64,000 nucleotides of DNA from a bacterium (GTDB lineage Bacteria > Pseudomonadota > Alphaproteobacteria > Micavibrionales > UBA2020), in the NCBI GenBank assembly GCA_029945425.1, contig JAQSDV010000001.1, positions 248,001-312,000 of the forward strand, read 5' to 3'. Positions 9,147-19,600 of the stretch are shown here, in pieces. The translations under genes were made by a program, and so were the position numbers. The notes below the pieces were generated by a model. The model had not been told where the DNA came from and ran no database searches. It was given only the letters and a program-made list of their open reading frames with translations. Numbering within the stretch: the first letter of the stretch is position 1; every line of letters starts with the position of its first letter.

Positions 9147-9383
9147 GATGATCAAGACCTTGCGTTGTTCCACTTTTGGGCCAACCCGAGCGGGTGAGTC
9201 CCGTATTCAGTCCAATATTAACCCTGTCATATTAAAGCCTGGTTAATACGACAAAGCTAAATCGCGCTTGTTTATCAAACGGATAAAGGTGCAAAACAGT
9301 TCAAAAATTTCCCATATTGCGAAAACCCCATCACTTCGCTATGAAAGCACAGTATTAATGAATCGATTTTGAAGGAGGGCTGC

Positions 9384-10496
9384 ATGGGCAAGCTCTGGAA
9401 CAGAACCCTGGGCGCAGAGGGTAAAGCGCAGTTGAACGAAGTGGATTTGACGTCGGTTGCGATCGACTCCCCCACCATCGTCTATCTCTCGGGGTTCCTC
9501 ACGAACAACAACCAGCCCGGCTATGTCGCGGGCGGCATCAAGAAGATGGAAGAAATGCTGGGCGGCCGCACCGAGGTCGAGGTGCAGCCGAAGCTGTTCG
9601 CATGGTCGCATACCAGCCTGAAAAATTTGTTCAACCTTGCCGCCTATAACATGTTCCCGTCCTCGCGTTCATCGGATGCGGGCTATGACCTGGGTGCCAG
9701 CATCCTGATGCCGCTGGTGGCCGAAGGGTTTACGCGCGATGCCAAAAACAATGTCACCGGCACGCCCCTGCCCGCAGATGTGGCGCGCAAGAACCTGCGC
9801 AATGTCACGCTGTTCGGCTACAGCGCGGGCAGCATCGTCGCGCAGGAAACATTCAACGCGACGCTGAAGATGATGAAGAAGATCGGCTATGACGAAAAAG
9901 AAGCGCGTAAAGTGCTGAAGGAAGTCGTGCTGGTTTCCGTCGGCACCATTTCGCGCCCGTCCAAGGAAACCGACCGTTTTTCGACCGTCTACCTTGTCGC
10001 ATCGAATGACCGCATCAACCGCGCAAAAAACTGGATCTGGGGCACGCTCGGCACGTCGTTGCGCGCGCTGTTCAAGATTGGCGCGGACAAGCACAAGAAG
10101 CCCCTTACCATCCGCCCGCTGTCGGATTCCAGTGTGTTCATCACGACCGCCGTGCGCCCGACATTGTATGAATGGCAGTATGACCATCAGGGTGAAAAGC
10201 ATCAGAAAAAATGGTTCGCGGGCCTTTACCCGAAATGGTCGGGCCGCCGCAGCTATCACGAATTGCCGCATTACCTGACGACGGATGACAAGAATAACGG
10301 TTTCGCCAAGGTCGTGCTGTATTCCCTGATCAACGCCGTCAACCGCGACGCGGAAGTGAAGCCGATGGACCTGATCCAGCCGCCCGCCCGCGACACGCAT
10401 GCGGCCGAAGCGCAAGCCGCCTATCGCGAGCGCATCGAACAGGCGATCCGCCCCGCACCTGCGGCGTTCCAGCAACCGAAACGGAAATATTGGTAA
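9384..10496 (+). CDS. Serine-hydrolase-like protein, 'MGKLW' family, copy 1
   Basis: The ATG at 9384 follows GAAGGAGG. The 370-residue protein has a core resembling an alpha/beta hydrolase: strand IVYLSGFLT (~residues 32-40), then strand and nucleophile elbow VTLFGYSAG with Ser147. There is no signal peptide. It is a clear paralogue of the protein at 36701-37744: both begin MGKLW, share WSH...FNLAAY, and place the elbow serine at residue 147. I do not know a characterised member. The catalytic Asp and His cannot be assigned by eye, and the substrate is unknown. Confidence 0.65.
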   Translation: MGKLWNRTLGAEGKAQLNEVDLTSVAIDSPTIVYLSGFLTNNNQPGYVAGGIKKMEEMLGGRTEVEVQPKLFAWSHTSLKNLFNLAAYNMFPSSRSSDAGYDLGASILMPLVAEGFTRDAKNNVTGTPLPADVARKNLRNVTLFGYSAGSIVAQETFNATLKMMKKIGYDEKEARKVLKEVVLVSVGTISRPSKETDRFSTVYLVASNDRINRAKNWIWGTLGTSLRALFKIGADKHKKPLTIRPLSDSSVFITTAVRPTLYEWQYDHQGEKHQKKWFAGLYPKWSGRRSYHELPHYLTTDDKNNGFAKVVLYSLINAVNRDAEVKPMDLIQPPARDTHAAEAQAAYRERIEQAIRPAPAAFQQPKRKYW

Positions 10497-10538
10497 TTAC
10501 GGCGCACGGCGCAAATTTGACTGCGCGCGGCGCATTTT

Positions 10539-12029
10539 TTACGGCGTGCGGCGCACGGCAGGCCGCCAGTTTTCAACCCGCTCGCGCAAGGCCCTCATCT
10601 GGTCGGAGGTGAAATTGCCCGCAATCGAATTGCGCGCGATGCCATAGCTGTCATAGCCGCCGCGCATGGCGACCGAAAACCAGAAATACGCCTCGCTCAG
10701 GCTTTTCTCCACGCCATTGCCGTTCATGTACAGCAGGCCCAGATCATATTGCGCGTTGTTGTTGCCCTGCTCCGCCGCGCGCGTGTAATACGTCGCGGCT
10801 TTCTCGAAGCTTTTCTCGTAACCGGCGGAACCCGTCGCATGATATTGCCCGATCACGTATTGCGCGCGGCTGACGCCCTGATCGGCCGCTTTCTTGTACC
10901 ACTCCGCCGCTTTTTTCTGGTCGGGTTCGACGCCGCGTCCCGCGTCAAAGGCGGTTGCCATGTAATACTGGCCTTCCGCATGGCCGCTTTCGGCGGCTTT
11001 CAAATACCATTCCGCGGCCATGCCGTTATTCTGCTTCACGCCCTGCCCCTTGGCATAGAGGCGGCCCATTTCGAATTGTGAATCCGCGTCGCCTTTCAGG
11101 GCGCGCTCCTCCACCTGTTTCGCCTTGGCGGCATAGCCCTGCACGAATTCGCGCAGCTTCACCAGATCCTCGCGCGCGCCTGTCACGCCCTGCGCCGCCG
11201 CCTTGCGATACCATTCCGCCGCGATCTCGTAATCCTGATCGGCTGCGGTGCCGGTTTCATAGCGCTTTGCCAGCATATACTGCGCCTGCGGATGCCCCTG
11301 CTCCGCCGCGTTGCCGAGCCATGAGGTCGCCTGCTTCGGGTCTTTCGTGGTGCCGGCGCCGTTTTCATACGCCATCGCGGTCTTGAACTGCGCCTCCGCG
11401 ATGCCCTTTTCCGCCGCCTGTTTGTAATAGCCGAACGCCTTGGCGATATCCTGCTTTACGCCCACGCCCATCGCGTAGTAATTCGCGGCCGCGAACTGCG
11501 CCTCCGCATTGTCCTGCGCTGCCGCCTTTTCAAACCAGTAAACAGCCTTCGCCTTGTCGGACGCAACGCCGCGTCCCGCATCATAGAAAAGGGCGAGGTT
11601 GTATTGCGCCGATTGCGAGCCTTGCGTTGCGGCCTTCTCGTAGTACTCCGCCGCTTTCTTGTCGTCCTTCGCGACGCCCTGCCCCATGTCGTAGAGGACG
11701 GCAAGGTTGTGCTGCGCTGCGGCCGATCCCTGCGCCGCCGCCTTTTCGTACCACATCGCGGCCTTCGCGAAATCTTCGGCGACGCCGTCGCCCATGTTAT
11801 AGCGGCGGCCAAGATCGAACTGCGCCTTCATGTCGCCTTCGTTCGCGATTTTGTTGAGATAGGCGAGACGCTCGATCAGCTTTTTCTCCGCCGCGATGCG
11901 CTGCTCTTCCTGTTTCGCTTCCTGCTGTTCCTTGGTGAGGGGGCGCGGCTGTTTTGCCTCGACCGGCGCGGCGGAGAGCGCAGTCATCAGCGCGGCCAGC
12001 GCAACGGCAGACATCAGCTTTTTGATCAT
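10539..12029 (-). CDS. Secreted Sel1-repeat (tetratricopeptide-like) protein
   Basis: The 496-residue protein has a signal peptide (SAVALAALMTALSAAPVEA) and about ten clear Sel1-like repeats of roughly 36 residues, each with an AQ(Y/F)xLxxxY start and a GVxxDxxKAxxWYxKAA body. An irregular charged stretch interrupts the array after the sixth repeat. Sel1 arrays are protein-protein interaction scaffolds, so a periplasmic or cell-envelope role is likely. The repeats are encoded, not a DNA repeat array in their own right. Confidence 0.9.
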   Translation of the reverse strand: MIKKLMSAVALAALMTALSAAPVEAKQPRPLTKEQQEAKQEEQRIAAEKKLIERLAYLNKIANEGDMKAQFDLGRRYNMGDGVAEDFAKAAMWYEKAAAQGSAAAQHNLAVLYDMGQGVAKDDKKAAEYYEKAATQGSQSAQYNLALFYDAGRGVASDKAKAVYWFEKAAAQDNAEAQFAAANYYAMGVGVKQDIAKAFGYYKQAAEKGIAEAQFKTAMAYENGAGTTKDPKQATSWLGNAAEQGHPQAQYMLAKRYETGTAADQDYEIAAEWYRKAAAQGVTGAREDLVKLREFVQGYAAKAKQVEERALKGDADSQFEMGRLYAKGQGVKQNNGMAAEWYLKAAESGHAEGQYYMATAFDAGRGVEPDQKKAAEWYKKAADQGVSRAQYVIGQYHATGSAGYEKSFEKAATYYTRAAEQGNNNAQYDLGLLYMNGNGVEKSLSEAYFWFSVAMRGGYDSYGIARNSIAGNFTSDQMRALRERVENWRPAVRRTP

Positions 12030-12136
12030 GGTCGCCTCCTCCCTAAATTTTATCGCGGAACGGGGAATCTCGGCAAGGAGTGATTGTCGCGGGTGCGTTC
12101 CATAACCTTAATCCAAAATTGCACCGCAAATAGCAG

Positions 12137-12176
12137 AAGGCCGCGAAACAGGTATATGCCCTGTTCACGCGGCCTT
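12137..12176 (-). terminator. Long hairpin, likely terminator of the 12205-12672 gene
   Basis: AAGGCCGCG (12137-12145) pairs with CGCGGCCTT (12168-12176), and ACAGG with CCTGT inside, giving a strong stem just past the TAA of the minus-strand gene ending at 12205. The T-tract on the minus strand is interrupted, so termination is likely but not certain. Confidence 0.6.
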
Positions 12177-12204
12177 CCGCTGTCGTGCCCGACTTTGTTT
12201 CCGC

Positions 12205-12672
12205 TTATTCGCGGATGCTATCTTCATTGCGTCGGGTGGGCTTCACCGCAGTGCCTTTCAGCTTGCCGGTTTCGCGTTCATCCGCATCGCCGTAATTATC
12301 ATCGGCCAGTTCGCGGCCCTCGAGCGCGCGCGGTGCGCCGCGGCGCGAACGGCTGCCGCCTTCATCCCATTCCGCTGCGGGCGAGGTGTTGCGGCCCGAG
12401 CCGTAGGATTTATCCGTATCCGCGCCCTTGCCGGATTTGGCAGGTGTCTTTGATTTCGCAGTGCCGGCCAGCGTGTCGTCGGCATAGCCCGCGCCTTCAT
12501 CACGGTCGCGCGCGTCGCGGTTTTCGCGCAGGTTGCCGCGGGGATTTTGACCGCTTTCGTCACGCGCCTTGGAAACGCGGTGGCCGGTGTCCTGAATAAC
12601 TTCGTTACGGGATTTCGTGTTTGCCTTGCCCGCCGCTTTTGCGGCTGCGCCTTTTTCTATTTGTTTTTTCAT
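12205..12672 (-). CDS. Hydrophilic, probably disordered protein
   Basis: The ATG at 12672 follows AAGGAG. The 155 residues are dominated by Arg, Asp, Gly, Lys and Glu with almost no hydrophobic core (for example RENRDARDRDEGAGYADD), so the chain is probably intrinsically disordered. No family is recognised. Similar small hydrophilic proteins in other bacteria are linked to stress or DNA compaction, but nothing here proves that. A strong hairpin follows the gene. Confidence 0.6.
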   Translation of the reverse strand: MKKQIEKGAAAKAAGKANTKSRNEVIQDTGHRVSKARDESGQNPRGNLRENRDARDRDEGAGYADDTLAGTAKSKTPAKSGKGADTDKSYGSGRNTSPAAEWDEGGSRSRRGAPRALEGRELADDNYGDADERETGKLKGTAVKPTRRNEDSIRE

Positions 12673-12750
12673 GGCTTTTTGCTCCTTGGCTGTTATGTGC
12701 TGACAAAACAACCAGCCAGCCCGAAGGGTGGTTCCTTTATAACGTGTGTG

Positions 12751-13350
12751 TTACAGGAATACCGCGAGGCTGGCGCCCAGCCCGGCAATCACCATCAGCG
12801 ACAGCCCGACGATGGACAAAAGCCCGTCGCGCGCCGTAAAGCCCAGCGCGAGCAGGAAAATCGGCGCGACCAGAAGGACGGGCACAAACGGGATCATGCC
12901 GATCGCCATCATCAGCAGCGATTGCGCGATGATCAGGACTGCAGCGATCTTCTGGAAGGCGGGCCCTGTGAAAACAGTCGCGCGACGGCGCGTCAATTTA
13001 TCCACCTTGCGTACGGCGGGTGATACCTTTTTCACGGCATGGTCGAATTTCTTGGCGCTGACGGAAAGTTCCTCCATCCGCTCTGGCATCCACGGCGTCT
13101 TCCTGCCGACGATAATTTGGGCTGCGACAAGGATCATGAAAATCGCGCCGACATCCGGCACGCCCGGAATGGCGCCGGTTGGCAGCATGATAAAGATGCA
13201 AGGCACCAGCAGCAGCGGGCCAAAGCCCCGCGCCTCGAGCGCGACCAGAATATTGCGGAAGCGCAGCCGCGTGCCTGATTTGGCGTTGCGCACTAGTGTC
13301 AGCACGCTCATCAGCCCCGCCTTTTTTTTGCGTGCAGCCGCCTGTGCCAT
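12751..13350 (-). CDS. ExoD-family membrane protein
   Basis: The 199-residue protein has several transmembrane segments (FGPLLLVPCIFIMLPTGAIP; ALLIIAQ-type helices near residues 130-195) and the ExoD pattern of a Pro-Gly-rich loop followed by IFMILVAAQIIVGRKTPWMP. ExoD was named for exopolysaccharide effects in rhizobia; its molecular role remains unclear. The start at 13350 has only a weak AGG upstream. It lies 11 bp after the DUF3309 gene and is probably co-transcribed with it. Confidence 0.8.
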   Translation of the reverse strand: MAQAAARKKKAGLMSVLTLVRNAKSGTRLRFRNILVALEARGFGPLLLVPCIFIMLPTGAIPGVPDVGAIFMILVAAQIIVGRKTPWMPERMEELSVSAKKFDHAVKKVSPAVRKVDKLTRRRATVFTGPAFQKIAAVLIIAQSLLMMAIGMIPFVPVLLVAPIFLLALGFTARDGLLSIVGLSLMVIAGLGASLAVFL

Positions 13351-13361
13351 AGGCCTAAATC

Positions 13362-13520
13362 CTAGATCGTGCCGGATAGCATGAGGACAATGACGACGAC
13401 CAGCGCGATGCCAAGCCCGCTGCTGGGATAAAAGCCCCAATTCTTGCTATGCGGCCATGCAGGTAGCGCGCCGATAAGGAGCACGATCAGAACAAGCATC
13501 AAAATGCTGGAGGTACCCAT
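13362..13520 (-). CDS. DUF3309 small membrane protein
   Basis: The 52-residue product begins MGTSSILMLVLIVLLIGALP, contains AWPHSKNWGFYPSSG, and ends with a second hydrophobic helix. This helix - W-P - GYYPSxG - helix pattern is typical of DUF3309, common in proteobacteria and of unknown function. The start at 13520 has AAGGA upstream. It precedes the ExoD gene by 11 bp. Confidence 0.85.
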   Translation of the reverse strand: MGTSSILMLVLIVLLIGALPAWPHSKNWGFYPSSGLGIALVVVIVLMLSGTI

Positions 13521-13581
13521 GATAAAAATCCTTTTGCCGGTTAACGCGTAAGGCCAACGGGCAGGAGTCTTTTATGGTTCC

Positions 13582-15189
13582 TTAACGGGCGTCAGCCTTG
13601 GCGCGCTGGATGCCGCGCAGCAGGCCGGAAAATTCCTGAAAACTGATGGGCTTGACGATATGGTGGTCAAAACCGGCCTCAAAGGCCTGTTTCTTGTCGC
13701 TTTCCTGCCCCCAGCCGGTCTGGGCGATGAAAACGGTGCCGGTAAAATCAGGCATCGCTTTCAGCTTTTTGCAGACTTCATAGCCGTTCAGGCCCGGCAG
13801 CCCGATATCCAGCAGCATGACATCCGGATGGATTTTCTTCGCCAGTTCCACGGCGGCGAGCCCGTCATGCGCAATCGTCACCTTATGTCCGATCATTTCC
13901 AGCATCAGCCCCGTCGTCTGGGCGGAGGGAACGTTGTCGTCGATGACAAGGAATTCCAGCGCGCGCGCGGGCGCGCCGTCGTCGGGGCCTTCCTGCAGCA
14001 CATCGGCAGGCGCCTGGTCGGACAGCGGCAGCCAGATCGTGAAGGTGCTGCCCTTTTCAAGCCCTGCGCTTTCCGCCCTGACCGTGCCGCCATGCATGGC
14101 GACCAGCTGCTTCACCAGCGCAAGGCCAATGCCGAGGCCGCCCTGCGCCTGTTCCTTGCGGTGGTCGACTTGCGTGAACAGGTCAAAAATGCGCGGCAGC
14201 ATGTCGGGGGAGATGCCGATGCCGTTATCCGTCACGCCGATGGAAACGCCGGCCCCCTCCACCACAACAGAAAGTCGCAGCTGGCCGCCCTGCGGCGTGT
14301 ATTTGGCGGCATTGTTCAAAAGGTTGCTGATGATCTGCGCGATGCGGATCGGGTCGGCGCTCAGCCACAGGGGGGCGGACGGCACGTCGAGCGTCAGGTG
14401 ATGCCTGCCCGCCTCAATCAGCGGCTTGCTGACCTCGACTGCGGAATCGACTGCCGACTGCACGCTGATCAACCCGCGGCGCAGTGCGATCTTGCCCTCG
14501 CTGATGCGGCTTACATCCAGCAGGTCGTCGATCAGGCGCACAAGATGCGACAGCTGCCTGTCCATCATGTCGCGCACATTGGCCGACATCGTTTCGTCCT
14601 TGCTCATGCGCAAAATCTGCAGCCCGTTGCGGATCGGCGCCAGCGGGTTGCGCAGTTCATGCGCGAGCGTCGCCAAAAATTCATCCTTGCGGCGGTCCGC
14701 CTCGCGCAGCTGGTCTGCATAGCTGCGGCTTTCACCCAGCAATCGCTGGTTTTCCCCCGAACTTATGGCGAGTTCGTCGCGCTGGCTCTGCAATTCCTGC
14801 TGCTGGCGGTAGAGATCGTAAAAGACGCCGGTTTTCGAGCGCAGCACATCGGGCTCGATCGGCTTGTAGATGAAATCGACCGCGCCCGCCTCGTACCCGT
14901 GGAAGCGGCGCTGGCGGTCATGCGCGCCTGCGGTCAGGAAGATGATCGGTATCCGGTTGGTGCGCGCCGTGCCGCGCATCAGCTCCGCCAGTTCGAACCC
15001 GTCCATGCCCGGCATCTGCACATCGAGCAGCGCGAGCGCAAAATCGTATTGCAGCAGCAGCTCCAGCGCTTCCGTGCCGGAACGCGCCTTCATCAGCACG
15101 AGGTTATCGCGGCGCAGCAGCCCCTCCAGCGAAATCAAATTCTCCTCGAGATCGTCGACGAGCAGGAAATGAACGGGTTTTTTCGGCAT
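13582..15189 (-). CDS. Receiver-histidine kinase-receiver hybrid protein
   Basis: The 535-residue protein begins with a receiver domain (phospho-acceptor Asp56 in LLDVQMPGMDG). A HisKA dimerisation domain follows with His177 (ATLAHELRNP), then an HATPase (N-box NNAAKY, G-boxes DNGIGIS and GLGIGL), and a second receiver with Asp461 (LLDIGLPGLNG). The start codon overlaps the cheB stop by one base (TGATG), implying coupled translation. It is the last gene of a four-gene signalling operon. No membrane segment is seen, so it is probably cytoplasmic and takes its input from the upstream proteins. Confidence 0.9.
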   Translation of the reverse strand: MPKKPVHFLLVDDLEENLISLEGLLRRDNLVLMKARSGTEALELLLQYDFALALLDVQMPGMDGFELAELMRGTARTNRIPIIFLTAGAHDRQRRFHGYEAGAVDFIYKPIEPDVLRSKTGVFYDLYRQQQELQSQRDELAISSGENQRLLGESRSYADQLREADRRKDEFLATLAHELRNPLAPIRNGLQILRMSKDETMSANVRDMMDRQLSHLVRLIDDLLDVSRISEGKIALRRGLISVQSAVDSAVEVSKPLIEAGRHHLTLDVPSAPLWLSADPIRIAQIISNLLNNAAKYTPQGGQLRLSVVVEGAGVSIGVTDNGIGISPDMLPRIFDLFTQVDHRKEQAQGGLGIGLALVKQLVAMHGGTVRAESAGLEKGSTFTIWLPLSDQAPADVLQEGPDDGAPARALEFLVIDDNVPSAQTTGLMLEMIGHKVTIAHDGLAAVELAKKIHPDVMLLDIGLPGLNGYEVCKKLKAMPDFTGTVFIAQTGWGQESDKKQAFEAGFDHHIVKPISFQEFSGLLRGIQRAKADAR

Positions 15190-15770
15190 CAGCGTCCACC
15201 CCCCGCTTTTTTCAGGAAGGCGGCAATGTGTTCGAGGTCCATGATTTCGGCTTCGGGGCACAGCGCGGCCGCCGCCTGCGGCATGGCGGTCGCAAACGCG
15301 GTGTCCGCGCGCTGCACGATGCCGCGCCCGCCGGCATCGATAATCGCGCGCAAACCCTTTGCACCGTCGCTGTTGCCGCCCGTCAGCACGACGCCGATAA
15401 GGCCCGCGCCATAGGCGTCCGCCGCCGTTTCGAACAGCACATCGATCGAGGGCCGCGAAAACAGCACGGCTTCGTCATTCGACAGGGATATTTCTTGCGT
15501 CGGTTCCACCTGAAGATGGTAGTCGGGCGGGGCCAGATAAGCAACGCCCGGGCGGATACTGTCCTTGTCCTCCGCCTCGCAGATGCGGATCTGGCATTTG
15601 GCCTGCAGCAGTTCGGTCATCAGGTTATTGCGGTCGGCGGGTACATGCACCACGACCAGCACGGGCAGCGCAAAACCGGCCGGCAATGCGGGCAATACGA
15701 TCGACAGCGCGCCCAGCGCGCCCGCCGAGGCCCCGATCACGATTGCCGCTGGTGCACCAACATCGCCCAT
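15189..15770 (-). CDS. CheB-type methylesterase domain protein
   Basis: The 193 residues correspond to the CheB catalytic domain alone, without receiver. Catalytic Ser lies in IGASAGALGAL near the N-terminus, His in VVHVPADRN, and Asp in VLTGGNSDGAKG, the standard Ser-His-Asp set. Such stand-alone CheB domains occur in proteobacterial CheR/CheB/hybrid-kinase loci that often lack chemoreceptors. The start overlaps the CheR stop by one base (TAATG). The target glutamyl methyl esters are unknown, since no methyl-accepting protein is encoded nearby. Confidence 0.88.
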   Translation of the reverse strand: MGDVGAPAAIVIGASAGALGALSIVLPALPAGFALPVLVVVHVPADRNNLMTELLQAKCQIRICEAEDKDSIRPGVAYLAPPDYHLQVEPTQEISLSNDEAVLFSRPSIDVLFETAADAYGAGLIGVVLTGGNSDGAKGLRAIIDAGGRGIVQRADTAFATAMPQAAAALCPEAEIMDLEHIAAFLKKAGGGR

Positions 15771-16609
15771 TATGCACCTAACTTCTGATAAAGGCGTTCT
15801 TCGCGGGAAAAATCCAGGAAGGCGTCGGAGTGTTTCGAGAAACGCAGGCTTTCCTTCGCGCCGAGGCCGAGGAAGCCTTTGCGGCCAAGAGAGTCGCGGA
15901 ACAGGCCGATAGCGCGGTCCTGCAGGTCGCGGTCGAAATAGATAAGAACATTCCGGCACGAAATGAGGTGCATTTCACCGAACACCGCATCGGTCACAAG
16001 GCTGTGGTCGGAAAACAGCACGCGGCTGCGCAGCGTCTTGTCGAACGACACCGCGCCATAGGCCGCCGTGTAATAATCCGACAGCGACGATTTGCCTCCC
16101 GACTGGCGGTGGTTCTGCGTGAATTGCGGGATGCGGTCGATATCGTAAATACCGGCTTCCGCTTTCTTCAGCGCCTCGGGGTTGATGTCGGTCGCGTAGA
16201 TCATCACTTTGTCTTCCAGCCCCTCCTCGCGCAGCAGGATCGCCAGCGAATAGACTTCCTCGCCGCTGGAGCAGCCGGCCACCCAGATTTTCAGCGAAGG
16301 ATAAGTGCGCAGGTGCGGCACCACCTTGTCGCGGATCGCCTTGAAATAGGCGGGGTCGCGGAACATCTCGCTCACCTGCACGGTCAGGAAGGCGAGCAGC
16401 CCGCGCAGGATCGTGCCGTCATGCAAGACCTTGTCCTGCAGCTGCGAAAACGACACGCATTGAAAATGCTCGCGCGCCTGCATCAGCCTGCGCTTGATCG
16501 ATGCTGACGAATAATTGCGGAAGTCATAGTGATACTTGCGGAAGATCGCCTCCAGCAACAGCCTGATCTCGATATCGTCTGTTTTTGCTATCGGCAGTTC
16601 GTCGATCAT
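15770..16609 (-). CDS. CheR-type protein-glutamate methyltransferase
   Basis: The 279-residue protein has an all-helical CheR N-domain (KYHYDFRNYSSASIKRRL near residue 20) and an SAM-binding domain with WVAGCSSGEEVYSLAI around residue 110 and CRNVLIYFD near residue 220. It methylates glutamates on a partner protein using SAM. It overlaps the upstream hybrid kinase by four bases (ATGA) and cheB by one, so the three are translated together. No chemoreceptor lies in the locus; the methylated partner may be the kinase, but that is inference. Confidence 0.9.
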   Translation of the reverse strand: MIDELPIAKTDDIEIRLLLEAIFRKYHYDFRNYSSASIKRRLMQAREHFQCVSFSQLQDKVLHDGTILRGLLAFLTVQVSEMFRDPAYFKAIRDKVVPHLRTYPSLKIWVAGCSSGEEVYSLAILLREEGLEDKVMIYATDINPEALKKAEAGIYDIDRIPQFTQNHRQSGGKSSLSDYYTAAYGAVSFDKTLRSRVLFSDHSLVTDAVFGEMHLISCRNVLIYFDRDLQDRAIGLFRDSLGRKGFLGLGAKESLRFSKHSDAFLDFSREERLYQKLGA

Positions 16610-19600
16610 CGCGGCATCCAGACCCGCGCGAGCGACAGCAGTTTTTCAACATCCAGCGGTTTCGCCATATAATCATTCGCGCCCGCATCCATGCATTTTT
16701 CCTGATCGTCCTTCATCGCCTTCGCGGTCAGCATGATGATCGGGATTTTTTTCCAGTCGCTTTTTTTCCGGATTTCGCGCGTGGCGGTCAACCCGTCCAT
16801 TTCAGGCATCATCACGTCCATCAGCACGAGGTCGATCTTTGTATCGGCATTGCCTTGCGCCTTCTCCATCGCCTCCAGCGCCTCGCGGCCGTTTCTGGCG
16901 ATCTGCACAATCGCGCCGCGCGGCTCAAAGATATTGGTGACGGCATAGACGTTGCGCACGTCGTCTTCCACCACCAGAATGCGGCGGCCCTCCAGCACGG
17001 CGTCGCGGTTGCGCGCCTTCTGCAGCATCTTCTGTTTCTCCGCCGGAAGGTCAGACACCACCTGATGCAGGAACAGCGTGACTTCGTCCAGCAGACGCTC
17101 CGGCGATTTCGCGCCCTTGATGATGATCGAATGCGAATATTTGCGCAGGCGCTGTTCTTCCGCCGACGACATGTCGCGGCCCGTATACACGATCACGGGC
17201 GGGAAGGAATAGGCGTCTTCGCGGCTGATGGTTTCCAGCAACTGGTATCCCGTCGCGTCGGGCAGCGTCAGGTCGAGCACCATGCAATCGAAGGTCGATG
17301 TTTTCAAAAGTTCAAGGCATTCGGCCGCGGTGCGCGCGCCGACGGTTTCGACCTGCTGCGATTCAAGCAGCTTGCCGACCGCCTCCAGCTGCACGGCGTC
17401 ATCCTCCACGATCAGCACGCGGCGCATATTGGTCGAGAAACGTTCCTCGAATCCCTTCAGCACATCCGACAGTTCCTCGCGCTTGACGGGTTTCAGCATA
17501 TAGCCGACCGCGCCCAGCGACAGCGCCGTCTGCGCGTAGTCGGAGCCGGAGACGACATGCACCGGAATATGGCGCGTCCGCGCATCCTGTTTCAAACGGT
17601 CGAGGACTGAAAGGCCGGAGTTGTCCGGCAGGCCGACATCGAGGATCACGGCGCTTGGCAAATAACGCTTCGCCAGCTGCAGTGCTTCCGCCGCCGTATG
17701 GGCGATGAGGCACTGGAAGTTAAGTTCATGCGACAGGTCGAACAGGATTTTTGCAAAGCTCGCGTCATCCTCGATCACCAGCAACAGGCGGTTTTTCGGG
17801 TTGAGGGCGTCACGGTCGTCCAGGATCTGGCCTTCGCCATAGGCGCGCGGCACCGGCGGCGCGGCACGGCCGCTTTCGGGATGCACGGCGTCGGTCATCA
17901 GCATCGACAACGGCTCGGGTTTGGGCGCGAGACCGGAATCATATTTTTCCGGCAGCATCACGCTGAACGTGCTGCCCTCGCCCGGCTTGCTGGCAAGATG
18001 GATCGTGCCGCCCAGCAGGCGCGTCAACTGACGCGAGATGGAAAGGCCGAGGCCGGTGCCACCGTATTTGCGGCTGATCGCGCTGTCCGCCTGACGGAAC
18101 GCCTCGAACACCTGCTGCTGCTGTTCCTGCGTGATGCCGATGCCGGTATCGGTGACCGAAAACGCGACGCGTTCGTTATCGGCGCGGCTGAACGACAGCA
18201 CGACGGTGCCTTTTTCCGTGAACTTGAACGCGTTGGACAGCAGGTTTTTCAGGATCTGCTCCAACCGCTGGCGGTCGCTCACGATCATGGTCGGGCAGCC
18301 GTTTTCGATGCGCGTTTCAAAGCTGAGTTTTTTCTGCTGCGCCATGGGCTGGAACAGGCGCACAAGGTCGTCGAACATGCGGCTGACGGTCATCTGTTCG
18401 GGGCGGATCTCCATATGCCCCGCCTCGATCTTCGACAGGTCGAGGATGTCGTTGATCAGCGTCAGCAGGTCGTTGCCCGACGACTGGATGGTCAGCGCGT
18501 ATTTCACCTGTTCATCGGAAAGGTTGCCGGCGGGGTTGTCGGCCAGCAATTTCGCAAGGATCAGCGAGGAATTCAGCGGCGTGCGCAATTCATGCGACAT
18601 ATTGGCAAGGAAGTCGCTCTTGTAACGGCTCGCCTGTTCCAGTTCCTGCGCCTTTGTCTGCACAATCGTTTTCGCGCGCGCGAGGTCGTCGCGCTGCGAT
18701 TCCAGCAGCGTCGTCTGTTCTTCCAGCTGGCTGTTGGTCTGTTCCAGCTCCGCCTGCTGCTGCTCGAGGCGCGCCTGGGATTCACGCAAGGTGCGGCCCT
18801 GCTCCTCCAGCTCCTCGTTCGACACGCGCAGCTCTTCGCTTTGCGCCTGCAGTTCTTCGCCCTGACGCTGCGTTTCCTCCAGCAAATTCTGCAGGTGCGC
18901 GCGGTAATTGGCGGCGCGGATGGCGACGGCGATCGGCTCCGACACGCGCTCCAGCAGTTCCTGCACCACATCGTCGAATTCTTCCATCACGCCCAGTTCA
19001 TAGACGGCCTCGACCATCATGTCGGACGCGGCGGGCGCGATCACCAGATGGCGCGGGTCGCCATGGCCGAGACTTGATCCGAGGCTCAAGTACCCTTCCG
19101 GAATATCGCGTACCATGAAGACGCGGCGGTCTTTCGCCGCCTGCCCCAGCAGGCTTTCCCCCGGCTCGAAGGCCAGCGGCGTCTGGCTGGTCGCGGGCAG
19201 GCCATAGGTCGCCACGCGCTTGAAATGCATCCCGTCCTTGGCAAAGAACGCGCCCACCTGCGCGCCGAAATACTCGGTGCAGAATTTCAGAATGTTTTCG
19301 CCCAGCTGCTCCACGCGCTGCTGGCCCGCCATCGCGGTCTGCAGGCCAAGCTCCCCTGTCTGCAGCCATTCCTGACGACGGCGCGTGGCGGCGGCGCGCG
19401 TCATGAGCACAGCCACAATCATCGCGAGCAGCGCGCCAAACGACACGCTCAGGAAACTGCTGATCTGCGCCACGCGGTAGGCACCTTGCATTTCCTGGAT
19501 CTGGGTTATGCGGTAGTTGCGGACTTTTTCTTGCATCTTTGCAACGATATCGCGCGCGGAATCCATCGCGACTTTTCCGCGATCGGTGCGCATCACTGCG

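Noticed and set aside
10539..12029. Regular ~108-bp periodicity that might be read as a DNA repeat array or CRISPR
   Set aside because: The period follows the 36-residue Sel1 protein repeats; the DNA copies are diverged and there are no spacer/repeat units.
17698..19077. 459-codon plus-strand open frame
   Set aside because: It lies antisense to the hybrid kinase, whose domains are unmistakable. Long antisense frames are common at this GC content.
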